The notes under the pieces: model-generated
Seen by the model: the letters and a program-made list of their open reading frames with translations, nothing else
Database searches by the model: none
What the model was told of the DNA's origin: nothing
In this document: positions 37,840 to 49,523 of the stretch, piece by piece
Layout: every line of letters begins with the position of its first letter
How positions within the stretch are numbered: the stretch's first letter is position 1
Program-made: the position numbers and the translations under genes
Assembly: GCF_949628215.1 (NCBI RefSeq)
Contig: NC_134283.1
Span: forward strand, 25,274,975-25,338,974
DNA from: Phalacrocorax aristotelis
Lineage: Eukaryota; Chordata; Aves; Suliformes; Phalacrocoracidae
Direction of reading: 5' to 3'
DNA length: 64,000 bases

Positions 37840-38988
37840 TCAGATTTAGTCAATTTTATTTACAGTTTGTTTTTTTACATTTCAGAGCATTACACAATTA
37901 CATATTCTCATTTTCTGACCTGCAAACAGATACCTTAAACGGAAATATTAAAAAAAATGAAGTTAGATACATCCAAAACGCAACAATTACACATCTGACA
38001 ATTCACAAAGTGTAATTTACTAGGACGTATCCTAAGAATTTAGGAACAACCAGTCAGGAGAAAATCTGACCAATTTCAGCAATCAATTATTTACACATTC
38101 AAAACAAAGCCTCTCTTAATCTAAACCTCCAGGCAAATGGCCTGAAAGATTTCCTCAGGAAGAAAGACCAGAAGTTATGGTTCACACCTATGCAGCATTA
38201 ACAGCCCTTGATCCCAAATACTGAGCAACTTCTCAGCTTTGTCTTAGAGCTACAGGCATCCCTCTCAGCTTCTCAGACCCTGAAGTGTTATATTTGTGCC
38301 CCCATGTGCATAGAAAGGCTGAGTGTTTAAGTGGTCACTACAGTAAAACCCCATTTAATCTGGTCTTTAAGTTACATGAATTCTTCTTCCTTAAAAGTTT
38401 CAGCAATTTTTCTAATGCTGTTTAAACTGGCCTATGTGGATTGGGGCATGCCTCCTTAAGATGGTGAAGCATGCTTTGAGCCGATTTGCACTGGCCAGAC
38501 TAAATGCATTAGAGACTATTTAAAATCATCTTTAAAGACCATTTAGACAAGGCTGACATCTCTACACTTCCCTGATGGGCCACCTAAAAAAAAAAAAGTC
38601 ACAGGTACTACTTTCATTCCTTGTGTTAACCCTTTGCCACACAGCAACTAGTTATATACTGGGTAGAAACTACTAAAAAATTCCCTGCAAATAAGCTGCC
38701 TTTCAGCTGAGGCTATGGCTCCTATGCATCGGGTGTTTGAGGAGTTTTTTCTCTTTAAAAAAAAATTCTCACTTGAAAAATACTGAAGTTCTCACCTTAG
38801 GCTAATTTTGATTGCATGTTCAATTTGTTTAACCGTCAAGAAACTGCTACAAATGGAACAACTTTAGTATAAAAAGAGCAGTCAACCGAGTGCAACTTCT
38901 GACTTGGCAAGTCCTTCATGGTAGTTCTCTAACTAGGCTAGGAATTTTGTGGAGCCTCCAGATTTCTTGCCTACCTTACTTTCCATGT
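37840..38988 (-). other. PWWP2A: PWWP2A 3' UTR with strong polyadenylation signal
   Basis: After the stop codon at 38991-38989 the minus strand runs about 1.15 kb to AATAAA at 37860-37855. This is followed 18-32 nt downstream by a GT-rich element (TTTGTGTGTGTTT, about 37837-37823), a classical arrangement that puts cleavage near 37,840. The UTR is AT-rich with no open frame of note. A splice-donor-like AAA|GTAAGG begins 9 nt after the stop (exon end 38980), so an alternative transcript could skip this UTR. Confidence 0.7.
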
Positions 38989-40669
38989 TCACGTTTCAAA
39001 CTGTGTCAGCAGGGCCCGAACTTCGGGAGTCAGCTGCTTAGCAGCCTTAGCTGCCTCTGTGACGGCCTTGCGGTAAAGACCCTTTCTCTTCTTATTAAAG
39101 CGCAACTGGAAGCTTTCTAAAAAGGGGGATAGTTGTGCAAGAGCAAGAAAAGATGTTGTTGTGGAGCCAAACCACGAGATACGAGCCTCCTGTCGAACTA
39201 AAAGGCCATTATCTTTCCGGCTCACAGTTATGGTAAGAATACGGGCTGGCCACCAAGGGAAGCCATAAATCTTGGCCCAAACAATGTCCCCTACACATAC
39301 GGTCCTGCCATCTGGTGTGACACATTTAGAGACGTTTTTGGAAAAGACTTCTGTTTTCAAGGAATTACTGAGCTTTTTCTCTTCCTTTGAAGAGGAGGAG
39401 GAGGAGGAAGGTGCATGCATGCTGCCTGGAGGAAAATCAAAGCTTTCAGTAGAGCTACACTCAGAGTTGGTAGATTTCAAATCATCTGTGCTATCACTAC
39501 TACAAACTGATGCACTGGAAGAGTCAGATTTCTTTTGATTAAGGGTCATGTAAACCGTTATATTGCTTTTGCTGCCTCTCTTGCCCAATGTCTGGTGGTC
39601 ATCCTGATCAACAGTTACATGCACTTCACTTGTGTCCTGAACCTCACTGCTCGCCTCTTCAGGGCCTTCTGAGGGGCTCTGATTTTCTGAAGGGGCCTCA
39701 CCTGCTGAGCGGGTGGAGGAGCAGCGAGACTGGGGCTTAGTTGCCATCTTGCCACTCCGTATTTTCTCAAGTCCTGTCTTGAGAGAAGAGTCATTTTCTT
39801 CATTCCGATACCTTTGTGGCTTTAAACGCAATCGGGGTGGGAGAGAACCTGAGCTGGTGTTCTGAAGACGCCGTGTGAAGTGGACCTTTGAATGTGCATT
39901 TTTGGAAGAGGGGGTTGCACTCTGCTTCTTTTGTGCCTTTTCTTTGGCCATTTTCAAGACTTCCCGAGCTTTTGCATGATCCATGTTTTTGCTCTGGAGA
40001 ACTTTTTTCGTATTTAACTGCGCTTTTGAAGTATTTGCTTGTGCGGAAACTTTAACTACTCTGCTTCTGCTGTGGGCAATATTTGAAACCTTGACCACAG
40101 CATTCCTTTTCTGGCTTTCATTTTGGCTTTTTCCATCCACTTTATGGTCAGTCTTAAGTTTTTTATTCACAGTAGTCACACTCTCATTTCTTCGTTTTTT
40201 ATTATCCTCATATTTTGAGGAGTCACTTGCATTGCCACCTTTTTTTATTTCCTTTTTTTCAGCAACAACACTGTTTTTGCACTTGTCACATAAGACCTGC
40301 CGGGGTCGTAGTTTGATAGCATTCATGATAGAAGTGGGTTCCTCCCTGTACATTTTACGCTTGGGCCGCTTAATTTTCCGGGGCGGAGGCTGAGGTATTG
40401 ACTGGTTGTATGTGTCCCTGATAAACAAAGGAGGAGGGTATGGCGCTCCCTCATGAAAGAGAGGAGGTGGTTTAGAAGTCCATAGGCTTTTAGCTATGCT
40501 AGGTTCTGATGGCTGTGTGAGAGAAGAGTCATCAGGGACTGCAGCATTAGATTCACACTTCACCTGTGCCTCGTCTTGGAATGGTTTACTTTGGAGCTGC
40601 ATGGCTTCTGGTTTATCCTTATATTCCCTTTTAGGAAATATGGTCACAGGGATTCCATGGGGTCCAAAC
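38989..40669 (-). CDS. PWWP2A: PWWP2A exon 2: central region and C-terminal PWWP domain
   Basis: The exon begins after TTCTCTTTAAG, completes the split Arg codon and reads FGPHGIP, matching PWWP2A. It supplies residues 232-791 and ends with TGA at 38991-38989. PWWP2A is a nuclear chromatin reader: the family binds H2A.Z nucleosomes through its internal region, binds H3K36me3 and DNA through the PWWP domain, and recruits an MTA1/HDAC/RBBP subcomplex related to NuRD. Visible features are a CDKCK cysteine pair, long Lys/Ser-rich low-complexity stretches, a seven-Ser run and the PWWP domain at about residues 686-755. PWWP is exact at 703-706, and the ISWFG Trp at 731 is the likely second aromatic-cage residue. 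The frame is intact, and the whole 1.68 kb is one exon, as in mammals. The whole protein is 791 residues against 755 in human. Confidence 0.95.
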
Positions 40670-41204
40670 CTTAAAGAGAAAAAAAATTAAAGGTTTTGAG
40701 GGATCTTTTGCTGCATTTATTAAAAAAACATTTGAAAACCTGTCCATATTACGGACATGAGTGCCAGGAAAATTGAAGCTTCATATCTAGCTTTACAGTA
40801 AGCTTTGAAAAAGCAGGACACCAAAACCAAGTCAGTAGAGAACATAAAATACACAGCTTCACTTATTACCAGTTTCTCTTTCATCAACAAGATGCCCTGA
40901 AAAATGTAACAAAAAACATCGCCTAGAGGCAGCAGTAAAAAAATTAACTTAGTACTTTTAGAAAATGCTTATAAACAAACTACACACTCGTCCCATCAAC
41001 TCCAAATCTATCCAAGATTAGTTTCCATACTAAGCCAACTTATGTTAAGAAGGCATCTTCAGCAACTTTTACAAAATTTTTCTATTTTTAGCATAGCACA
41101 AAAGGCCGAATATGTTTCAGATTTAATCAAGGCAAACAGGGACTGCATAAATACTTGCATTGAACAGAGAGTATCACCATTCTTCATCCACAGCAGATTA
41201 GCAC

Positions 41205-41940
41205 TTGATCATCAAGCACAAATACAGGCTGGGTGGAGAAAGGATTGAGAGCAGCCCTGAGGAGAAGGGCTTGGGGGTGTTGGTTGATGAGAAGCTCAAC
41301 ATGACCCGGCAATGCGCACTTGCAGCCCAGAAGGCCAACTGTATCCTGGGTGGCATCAAAAGAAGCATGGGCAGCAGGTCGAGGGAGGGGATTCTGCCCC
41401 TCTTCTCTGCTCTTGTGAGACCCCACCTGCAGTGCTGCGTTCAGCTCTGGAGCTCCCAACATAAGAAGGACACAGACCTGCTGGAGCGAGTTCAGGAGGG
41501 CCACAAATATGATTCAAGGGCTGGAGCACCTCTCCTGTGAGGACAGGCTGAGAGAGTTGGGGTTGTTATGGAGAAGAGAAGGGTCTGGGGAGACTTTACA
41601 GCAGCTTTCCAGTACCTGAAGGGGACCTACAAGAAAGCTGGAGAGGGACTTTTTACCAGGGCATGTAGCAACAGGACAAGGGGCGATGGCTTCACACTGA
41701 AAGAGGGTAGATTTAGATTACAGATAAGGAAGATGTTCTTCACTAGGAGGGTGGTGAGGCACCGGAACAGGTTGCCCACAGAAGCTGTGGATGCCCCATC
41801 TCTGGAAGTGTTCAAGGCCAGATTGGGTGGGGCTTTGAGCAACCTGGTCTAGTGGAAGGTGATCCTGCCCATGGCAGGGGGTTGGAACTAGATGATCTTT
41901 AAAGTCTTTTCCAACCCAAACCATTCTGTGATTCCATGAT
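41205..41940 (+). mobile_element. CR1 LINE, 5'-truncated copy with 3' end
   Basis: The segment matches the last ~730 bp of a chicken-repeat-1 element. It holds the end of ORF2 (recognisable words include ALVRPHLQCCVQ, RTRGDGFTLKEGRFRL and NRLPTEAVDAPSLEVFKARL), then the stop TAG after LSNLV and the short 3' UTR. It finishes with the CR1 tail of diverged octamers ATTCTGTG ATTCCATG. The coding part is broken: the frame shifts and meets a stop near 41,540 and resumes at about 41,568 after a small deletion. CR1 elements move by target-primed reverse transcription and are usually 5'-truncated. The copy is antisense to PWWP2A, in its first intron. The divergence is modest, so it is younger than the other CR1 pieces here. 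Confidence 0.95.
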
Positions 41941-44900
41941 CTGATGCATTACAGCCCAAAACTTGCTAACCTATTAGTTTGAGTCTCTTCCAGCAAAACT
42001 ACCCTTATTTCAACACAGTACAAACCATTCCTCCCTGTTCTGCCAGCAAACAAGGTTTTAAACCTTTGCCTACTTTTCTCCAGACAGCTCTAGATCTCTT
42101 TTGTGCCCCATTTAGCACACACAGAACTTCTCACCACCCTTATCAGCTCTGAAAGAAGAGAATGAAAAATCCCAGTATGACTTGAGCATTAGCTCAACTT
42201 TCCTACAGTAACAGAAGTAGCATGGTGCCTAACGCATAACTAACACTTTCTACAAAGGGTTCTGCTAAAGGAAACATTTTATCAGTTTGCACGGAATTAT
42301 GCTTGCCTTCTCCAGAGAGGAAATCAAATACTAAATACATCTGTTTTACAACAATGTATCTTTCAATGCCCAGAACAGGGCAGGAGGGATTATAAAAGCT
42401 TGTTTAACCTTCCTTCTGTTCCACTCCACAATCTCCCAGCTGAGGTACCAGCCTTGCACAGAGCTGTCACTAGGCTGCTCACTGCTCTTGAGCTCTGCCT
42501 GACTCCAGCTCCCAAACACACACTACTGTTTGGCTTATATAATATGGTATTTTAATAGATAGACCATAACATAGTAACACCAGGATAGGCAAGGTTGTAA
42601 TTCAACTGCCAAAGCATCCATTTTGAATCGCTAAACAAATGCCATTACGTTTATCCCACCCCAGGTGACAGGAGAATGAAGTAAGTACCCCAGGTTTGTC
42701 CTCAGGTTAACACTAGTTCGTGTTGCACTCCAGCTGCTCAACCACAACATCATCTTAACTGATTGCTATGAAGTATATTTACAGTCTATGGTTGCCTCTC
42801 AACTAAAGATAAATGCTGAATACCTGTATATTTGCCATTCATGCTCCTTCAAGAAGCATGCAGTTTATACAAGTGCCTACCTGTTGGCTTTATTTCTCCA
42901 AAACTGGTTTTGAAAAGACATCGTCATACCTGTAGCAGATTCTTTACACTGTCACCAAAATAAGCCATCATTTGTTTGTCCTTTTGCTTATATATTAAGC
43001 CTCTTTTTACACTTGAAAGTTGCAATTGTAGCAAACAACCCATCCTAGGTTAAGTTATCCACCCTGTTTGCACTTCATTACAAAAGGAGAACAGAAACAT
43101 CAGACAACCTAAGCAAGGGGCTACCAAACAATTTTGTCATCATAAAAACAAAGGGAAGTTGAATACGTGACAATGTAGTTTGGTATCAGCATGGGCACTG
43201 CTGTTACATTCATACCTCTGAACTCTGGAGACAGAGGCAGCAGCCCAGGTGGGCAGCTAGACTAGTTCTGTCCTTATCTGTGGGCTGGTGAGCGCTCTTT
43301 ACTGCAAAATATCCCACCACCCCACAGAAGTTCATTTCTGAGGTTTGGACCCACTCCAGTTAAATTCCACATGTCCCTCCAGAAATGAGCAGCACAACTA
43401 CACGCAGTCTACCACAGCAGTGAAGGCTGCAGTGAATTATAAACATTTAGCAGCTGATACAGGCATTTCTCCAGCCTACATTCTGACATTAAACCACAAG
43501 AGACTCACACATTACTAAGTTTTAGGCTCCCTGAAGTCCCAGAAGTCCACCAGGTGTAAAGAAGTTGCTTTACCACACACACTCTCCCTTCCACGAAGGA
43601 TTACAAGTAAGGTATGCAATTCCAAGTAGGGCTTTAAAAGAAACTATCACCTAATAATACTTGAGTTAGCAGTATTTTCAACGTTACTTGCATCAAGAAC
43701 TTCAGCTTCTTTAAGAGCGGTAAGATCCAGATCCCATCTTTCATTCACCACCTGATAAAGATTACAGGATTTGGGAAAAAGTTAATTCACTAAGAGTCGA
43801 GAACAAGACAGGGCAAGATCTCTGCTGCGCAACTTTCAATCCCAAACACCACAGAAGTAAAACTAGACAGGATTGTGCTATCAAATGAGCAAAATCCATG
43901 CAGAAGAACATCCCTTACAACTCCTTTCACTATCTCAGGAAATGCATTTCCTAGCCCCTCATGAGACATTTCCATAGTTCAATGCACAAGCCTTTCTTCT
44001 CCATGTTAGGAAACTAAGCATTATTAGCAGTGAACAGGGAAGAAGTACATAAAGATGACTGCACAGAGGTTCTCCAGAAGGATCCCATTTAAGTACTTCA
44101 TCTCTCTTTTCCTAGGTTTTCATTCTACTGCCTCACAAGCAAAGTCAGCATGATTAGCACTCCAAATGCATACAAAAGCCTAACAGAAAGCTTAACATAT
44201 GACTGATACCATAAAGGCATTGCAGATTAATTCTACATCTCAGACTATCTTTTCCTTCAAGCACCTGCATAACACACAGGTCAAACAGCTGAAGAACAGG
44301 ACAGCCAGAGTGGAATTTTTATCTAAGATGCAAACCTGGTTTAGTAAGACACAAAACTAATCCAGCCAATCTCTGAAGCCAGAGTCTGGCTCACAAAAGT
44401 TACTGATTTAACAGATGAAACAGAACCTGCCCCATCTACCTAAAAATTAATGAATTGTAGTATTAGAGAATATTCATGGATATTGTGTAGTGCCAGTTAC
44501 ATAATAATAAATGAAGACACTATTCCTGTAAATGATGTGTCAATACATAAAGATATGACTAGTCAAGACATAGACCACCTGCAGTACAAGAAATTTTGTA
44601 AGCCCAGAGACTGAATATTACTTCCAAGAGTTGAGCGTACGGTGTCTTGTCTTTGGCCTCATCCAATGGCAGGTTGCGTCTATAAACATTCAGTTTTCAG
44701 ATGATCCTTGTTTCCTCCTTGGTGAATGAAGTTCTCCAGTTATGCAACTTGGAAGAATGGTATGAAAAGCAGAGAGAATAATGGCAGAAAAACCTAGGAA
44801 TGAAACATTAAATGATGCAGGAGACAGTGAAGGCAAAACACAGAATGGCCTATTTTTCTTATGAGAAGAAGCAGAATGAAAATGTGATCTTAAACCTATT

Positions 44901-47900
44901 CAAGACAAGGCATGACATAGCATCTAGTTAGTTCAACAGTGACCACCATGAGTATTTACTGCATATAGCAGAATTTCAAGCCCTATTTTCATATGCCTGG
45001 TTGGTGGACCTTGAAGACAATTGTTTCTCATACAATCACAATAATTTCTGTTACACCAACTACAGGTCTGAAATAGCTAGGAGTGCCATGTGTACGTAGG
45101 TTAGACATAAAAGTTGTGAAAGCTAGCACTTAGTTCATCTACTACAGAGACTAAGATGGACTAAAAGGCTACCATATAAAAAAAGGTTAAAAAAATGCAG
45201 GCAACATAACTCAGCTGTATCATGACATCTACTGATCCACATGTCAGTCAATGACTGGGCAGTAGAAGATCACCTCTTAAAAGAGATTGTTTCAGTTATG
45301 CTACAACAGTGAGACTACTACCTATATATTGTTTGTCACATGTTGCATGTTTAAGTTCTATAAAGAATTGTAGTATCACCTGTCCCTACTATAATATTAC
45401 TCCCCTCCAGAAAAGGCTATTCTTGGAAAGACATACCCCAATTTCTGTTTGCTTAAGAAAAAAAACACACAAAACCCCCAACATTTGTGCATCAGTTCCA
45501 GCTGTTCATTGCACAGCATACTCATGAACAACATAATATAGTCCTACCTCAGACTATCACTTGAAGGAATAGGAGGGTTCATTGCTGGGGGATCTAAAAT
45601 TCAAGTGTTAGGAAAACCAAAGTAAGAAATAGGTATTTCAACCTAATTTAAGGCAGTTCTGGAAAACAGCACACTGCTGCTTCATACCTATTGGTAATTA
45701 GAACCAGTTTTCCATGTTACCAGCTTCCTCTCTTGTAAACGTGTCCTGGCTCTTTTTTGCTTTGAAAAGGCACCTCTAAAAGAGAGGACGGTTGAGACCC
45801 ATTGTAAGAAACCTCCAATAAGTTTTATAAGTAACCAGAACAATCAGTAGGATCCAATAATATTTCTGCTATACAAATCAATTCAATATACATATGCATT
45901 AAAGACAAAGAGCAACAGGAATATCAGGAGCTATATTTAAATAAGAGACTAATGGGGTAGATCAGAGCAATTCCGGCAGTCCAGCGATCTTCAGACTGAA
46001 AAGAGCTTTCGACTGACTAGGGTATGCAGAGACAGAAATATGATAAAACCAGCCAGGTTTGATTTCCACAGTTTGTCAACTGCAAGTTCATGAATAGGTA
46101 ACCATGGAGTATTTTGTAATTATGTAAAAGCTTGTTTGGCTATCAAACCTGGAAGGCTGTCACTTAAAGCCACATAGATTTGTATTACAGATATGTAAAC
46201 TTAAGTACTTCAAGCAAAGTAAAAACACTTTTTTCAAATCTGAATTCTACAGCAGAATTACTACAATGAACACATAATACTATTCAATTTGTATGCAAAA
46301 CAGCACAGTTAAGAGTATTGTTTTAAAAATACACATGAGGAACAAATCCCATTGAAATTCATAACTGTATATACTTAAGCATCTAAACAATACATCCTGG
46401 GGCAAAGTGTTTTTACATTACTATGTAAAGTCTTAAGCTCTCATCTTTAGCCTCCAATGTCTAACTTTCACTTCTCTATTAAAGGAAACAAAAATGAAAA
46501 AGCACCTTGCTCTGCCAGGAAGAGCCAAAGGAGAGAACCCACTGAACCAGATCAGAAGTATGTCATATTTGTCTGTGAACACACTGAATAAACGTCAGAG
46601 CACGGTAACTTCCCATGTTGTGATAAGTGTTCAATCAAGCCTGTTGTAAATGATGATCAAAACTCATCTTTGCCACTAAACCAGACTACAGTAATCTCCG
46701 ATTACCTTTTCATGCATTGCTCTTGTACTCAGTATCACCCTCAGTGTTTTGCAAAAGCCAAGACAAGCAACAACTGACTGAACTTTTATTGTGTAGATAG
46801 AAGTTCAAAGTCTCTGAATGCCGAGAGTATAATATGCTGAAATAATGTTGAGCCGAGTATATGTATTCCATGCATGTATCTGAGGGTTTAAACTATAATA
46901 TTCAATGTGATATACAATTAGATCATAGCTATTGGAACACAAACTATTTCAGAACTCCTCAAAATAGCCTGTATTCAAAACACAGATTATGCAATAACCT
47001 ATTTTTAATATACGATTTACTTGGTGTGATAAAGTGTGATATGGAACACATTACTTCAAGGGGCAGGCACCTTACTGGAAAAAAAAGCATACACAGAGCC
47101 AGACTATCAACCCAATGGTTTATTCACCTCCTGAGCAATGTAACACCAGGCTAAACAGACTAGAAAATGCATTTTTTCATTTAGATCTCTAAAAATATGG
47201 CAAAGGACCTCAGTATCAGTGACCCTTTGGAAATAACACACCAGCAAGAATAGATGTTGCCTCACCACCACAAACTCTTGGCACCAAGGCAAATTTGGCT
47301 AAAGATACGATAGTTCAAATTAAGTAACATGTGACAATCCACATCTAAGCAAACTACCAGGAAGCTTACATACTCAAAGATTTTTACTAACCAATGTTAA
47401 GCTCAGTGTTTTTCAAGCAGGTGCACTTGCCTAAAATCCAAACTCTTGTTTCTGGCACACTTTCAAAGCAGAGGAAAGACAAGAGCAGGGTAGGTGTAGA
47501 ATTGAGTTTGAAAGAACATCAAGAAAGCTGGTTAGGAGCCTCCAAGGCAGCAGCCGATTTTAATCATTCCTAACCACTGTTATCTGGCTCTCCTACTACA
47601 ATCACTGCCCCAGTGGAAGGCCACTAATGGTTATCAAACAATATGCAAATATACCAAAGGCTGTATTAGCTTACAGCACACCTCTCCATGAAGTCAGAAG
47701 CTTTTTGAAGGACTTCAGCTTCCAGGAACTGAATCACTAAAGTCTACATAGTAAGGATGCTGAACCAGACTTTGAATAATTTATCCATGGTAGAGAGAGA
47801 AGAATCTCTAAGTTGATAAACCTGAAGAGTACGCAGGTGGTGCCCTAATCCCTGCTTTCCCCCCACAGAAGTGGTAAGGTACCCCTCCCTCACCTTTTCA

Positions 47901-48904
47901 TTGGAAAGGATTTACAAGTGGATTCACAGATTTTCCTTCAGTCTTCTGTGACTTGGAGTTCAATCAAGGATATAAAAGTAAACTTTAAAAGACAGAACGC
48001 TTTAAGTTTAGACTTCCCACTAACTATCACAATTTTACTCGCACATTTATAAAGCTGAAGGTCTGTTCAAACTGAAATTATCTTTTAATTTTTTCATCTG
48101 TTGGCATTACTAGTTTCAAGTGTCAGTTGCATTTTGAAGTAAATGCTTTGCTGATATATTTGGAAGTGTTACACAATTGCAAAAGAATTATCATTAAGAT
48201 AAAATACCTTGAATACACACTTCAAGATCATCCTCATAACAGTCAGACTCAATACACATGGAAGAGAATTATACCATTTATTAATGGATGAACTTAAAGC
48301 CAATTATGTGTCAAGATGGACAGGATTCACCAGTCCCATAACACTGTAAATAAAAAACAAACCATATTTAAAGCATACTGAAAATTTCACCTCCACCGTC
48401 TCTCAACACCAAGCCAAGTCAAGCTACACTTAGAAAGCAAAGGCAAGCCGTGCCATTGGAACACAGAAAAGCGTAGCCTAAGAAAAGAGGACAATTTAAC
48501 CATCATCTGTTGCATCACAGTCCAACCAAGAACAGGTGCAGACTACAACTACTGTAGGAAAGTTTGAGGCACAATCCACAGATGCCCTATGTACCAGACA
48601 GATTAGGGTTTAATGGTTTGAGAAAGGGAAAAGGGACACTCCTTGCTCAAGCTCAATATCAGCAGCAGACTGGCAAGTGTTTACAGTATAAGCAGCAGCT
48701 TTAACATGCTTTATACCTACACAAGCAAAATCCTAAAAGCTAGTCCAGTTTTGTTAGCCACTTTCACTTTCCAAGTAGAAACTTGGAGATGAGTAAGCCT
48801 TTCAGAAAGCGTTTGAAAAGTGACAACAAATAACCCTCAATGAAGTTTTGGATGTAGATAGACACACAAGGGAACCTATTTTCATATAGAAGATGAAACA
48901 TTAC

Positions 48905-49015
48905 AAAACCATAGAAAAATTTAGGTTGAAAGCAACATCACAAGGACTTCTAATCCAACCCTATCCTCTAAGTCAGGCTAAATTTTACACTATCCCATTC
49001 AATATAACCTCTGTC
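48905..49015 (-). mobile_element. Old CR1 LINE fragment, antisense
   Basis: CCATAGAAAAATTTAGGTTG, then AAAGCAACATC and TCTAATCCAACCC, follow the order of the reverse complement of the CR1 3' UTR (AATCATAGAAT, GGTTGGAAA, GACCT, AGTCCAACC). It is strongly diverged and its far end is hard to place. It lies in PWWP2A intron 1, in the same orientation as that gene. Confidence 0.6.
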
Positions 49016-49512
49016 AGTCACACGCAAAGGATATGTTAACCACACACACACTCACATCACACCTATGCCTCCAGTGTTCCAGAGATAAAAGCAAATATCA
49101 AAAAAGCATTATGGCTGTTGCTTAAATGTTAGAATTTCACCACACTCCTTTACACATCTGAGAAACAACAACAGAGAACAAAAGAACGGGTGAATTGTAG
49201 GAACACCTTGCAAACTGAGTGCAAGTTTAAAAAAAAAAAACCAAACATACCACAAAACCAAGACACAACCCACACACAACCCTCGGTAACAGACATTTCT
49301 TTACTGCTGAAAACATATTAGAGAACACCAGTACTTCTACAGAACTTAAACCTTCCCCAAACAAGGACGACAAAATGTTGTCCCTATTTATTAAATTGTT
49401 AGTAGAAGAGAACTTAAGAGCTGGGGAAACGTGCCACATTTTTTCAAGCAAAACTTCTGCTGTTTCCTTTTTGTGTCAGCAGATCATGAATTTCTCAACT
49501 TGGGAGTACCTT

Positions 49513-49523
49513 CCCCCCCCCCC
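49513..49523. repeat. C11 homopolymer
   Basis: Eleven consecutive C residues followed by GCCC. It is a simple repeat in PWWP2A intron 1. Confidence 0.85.
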
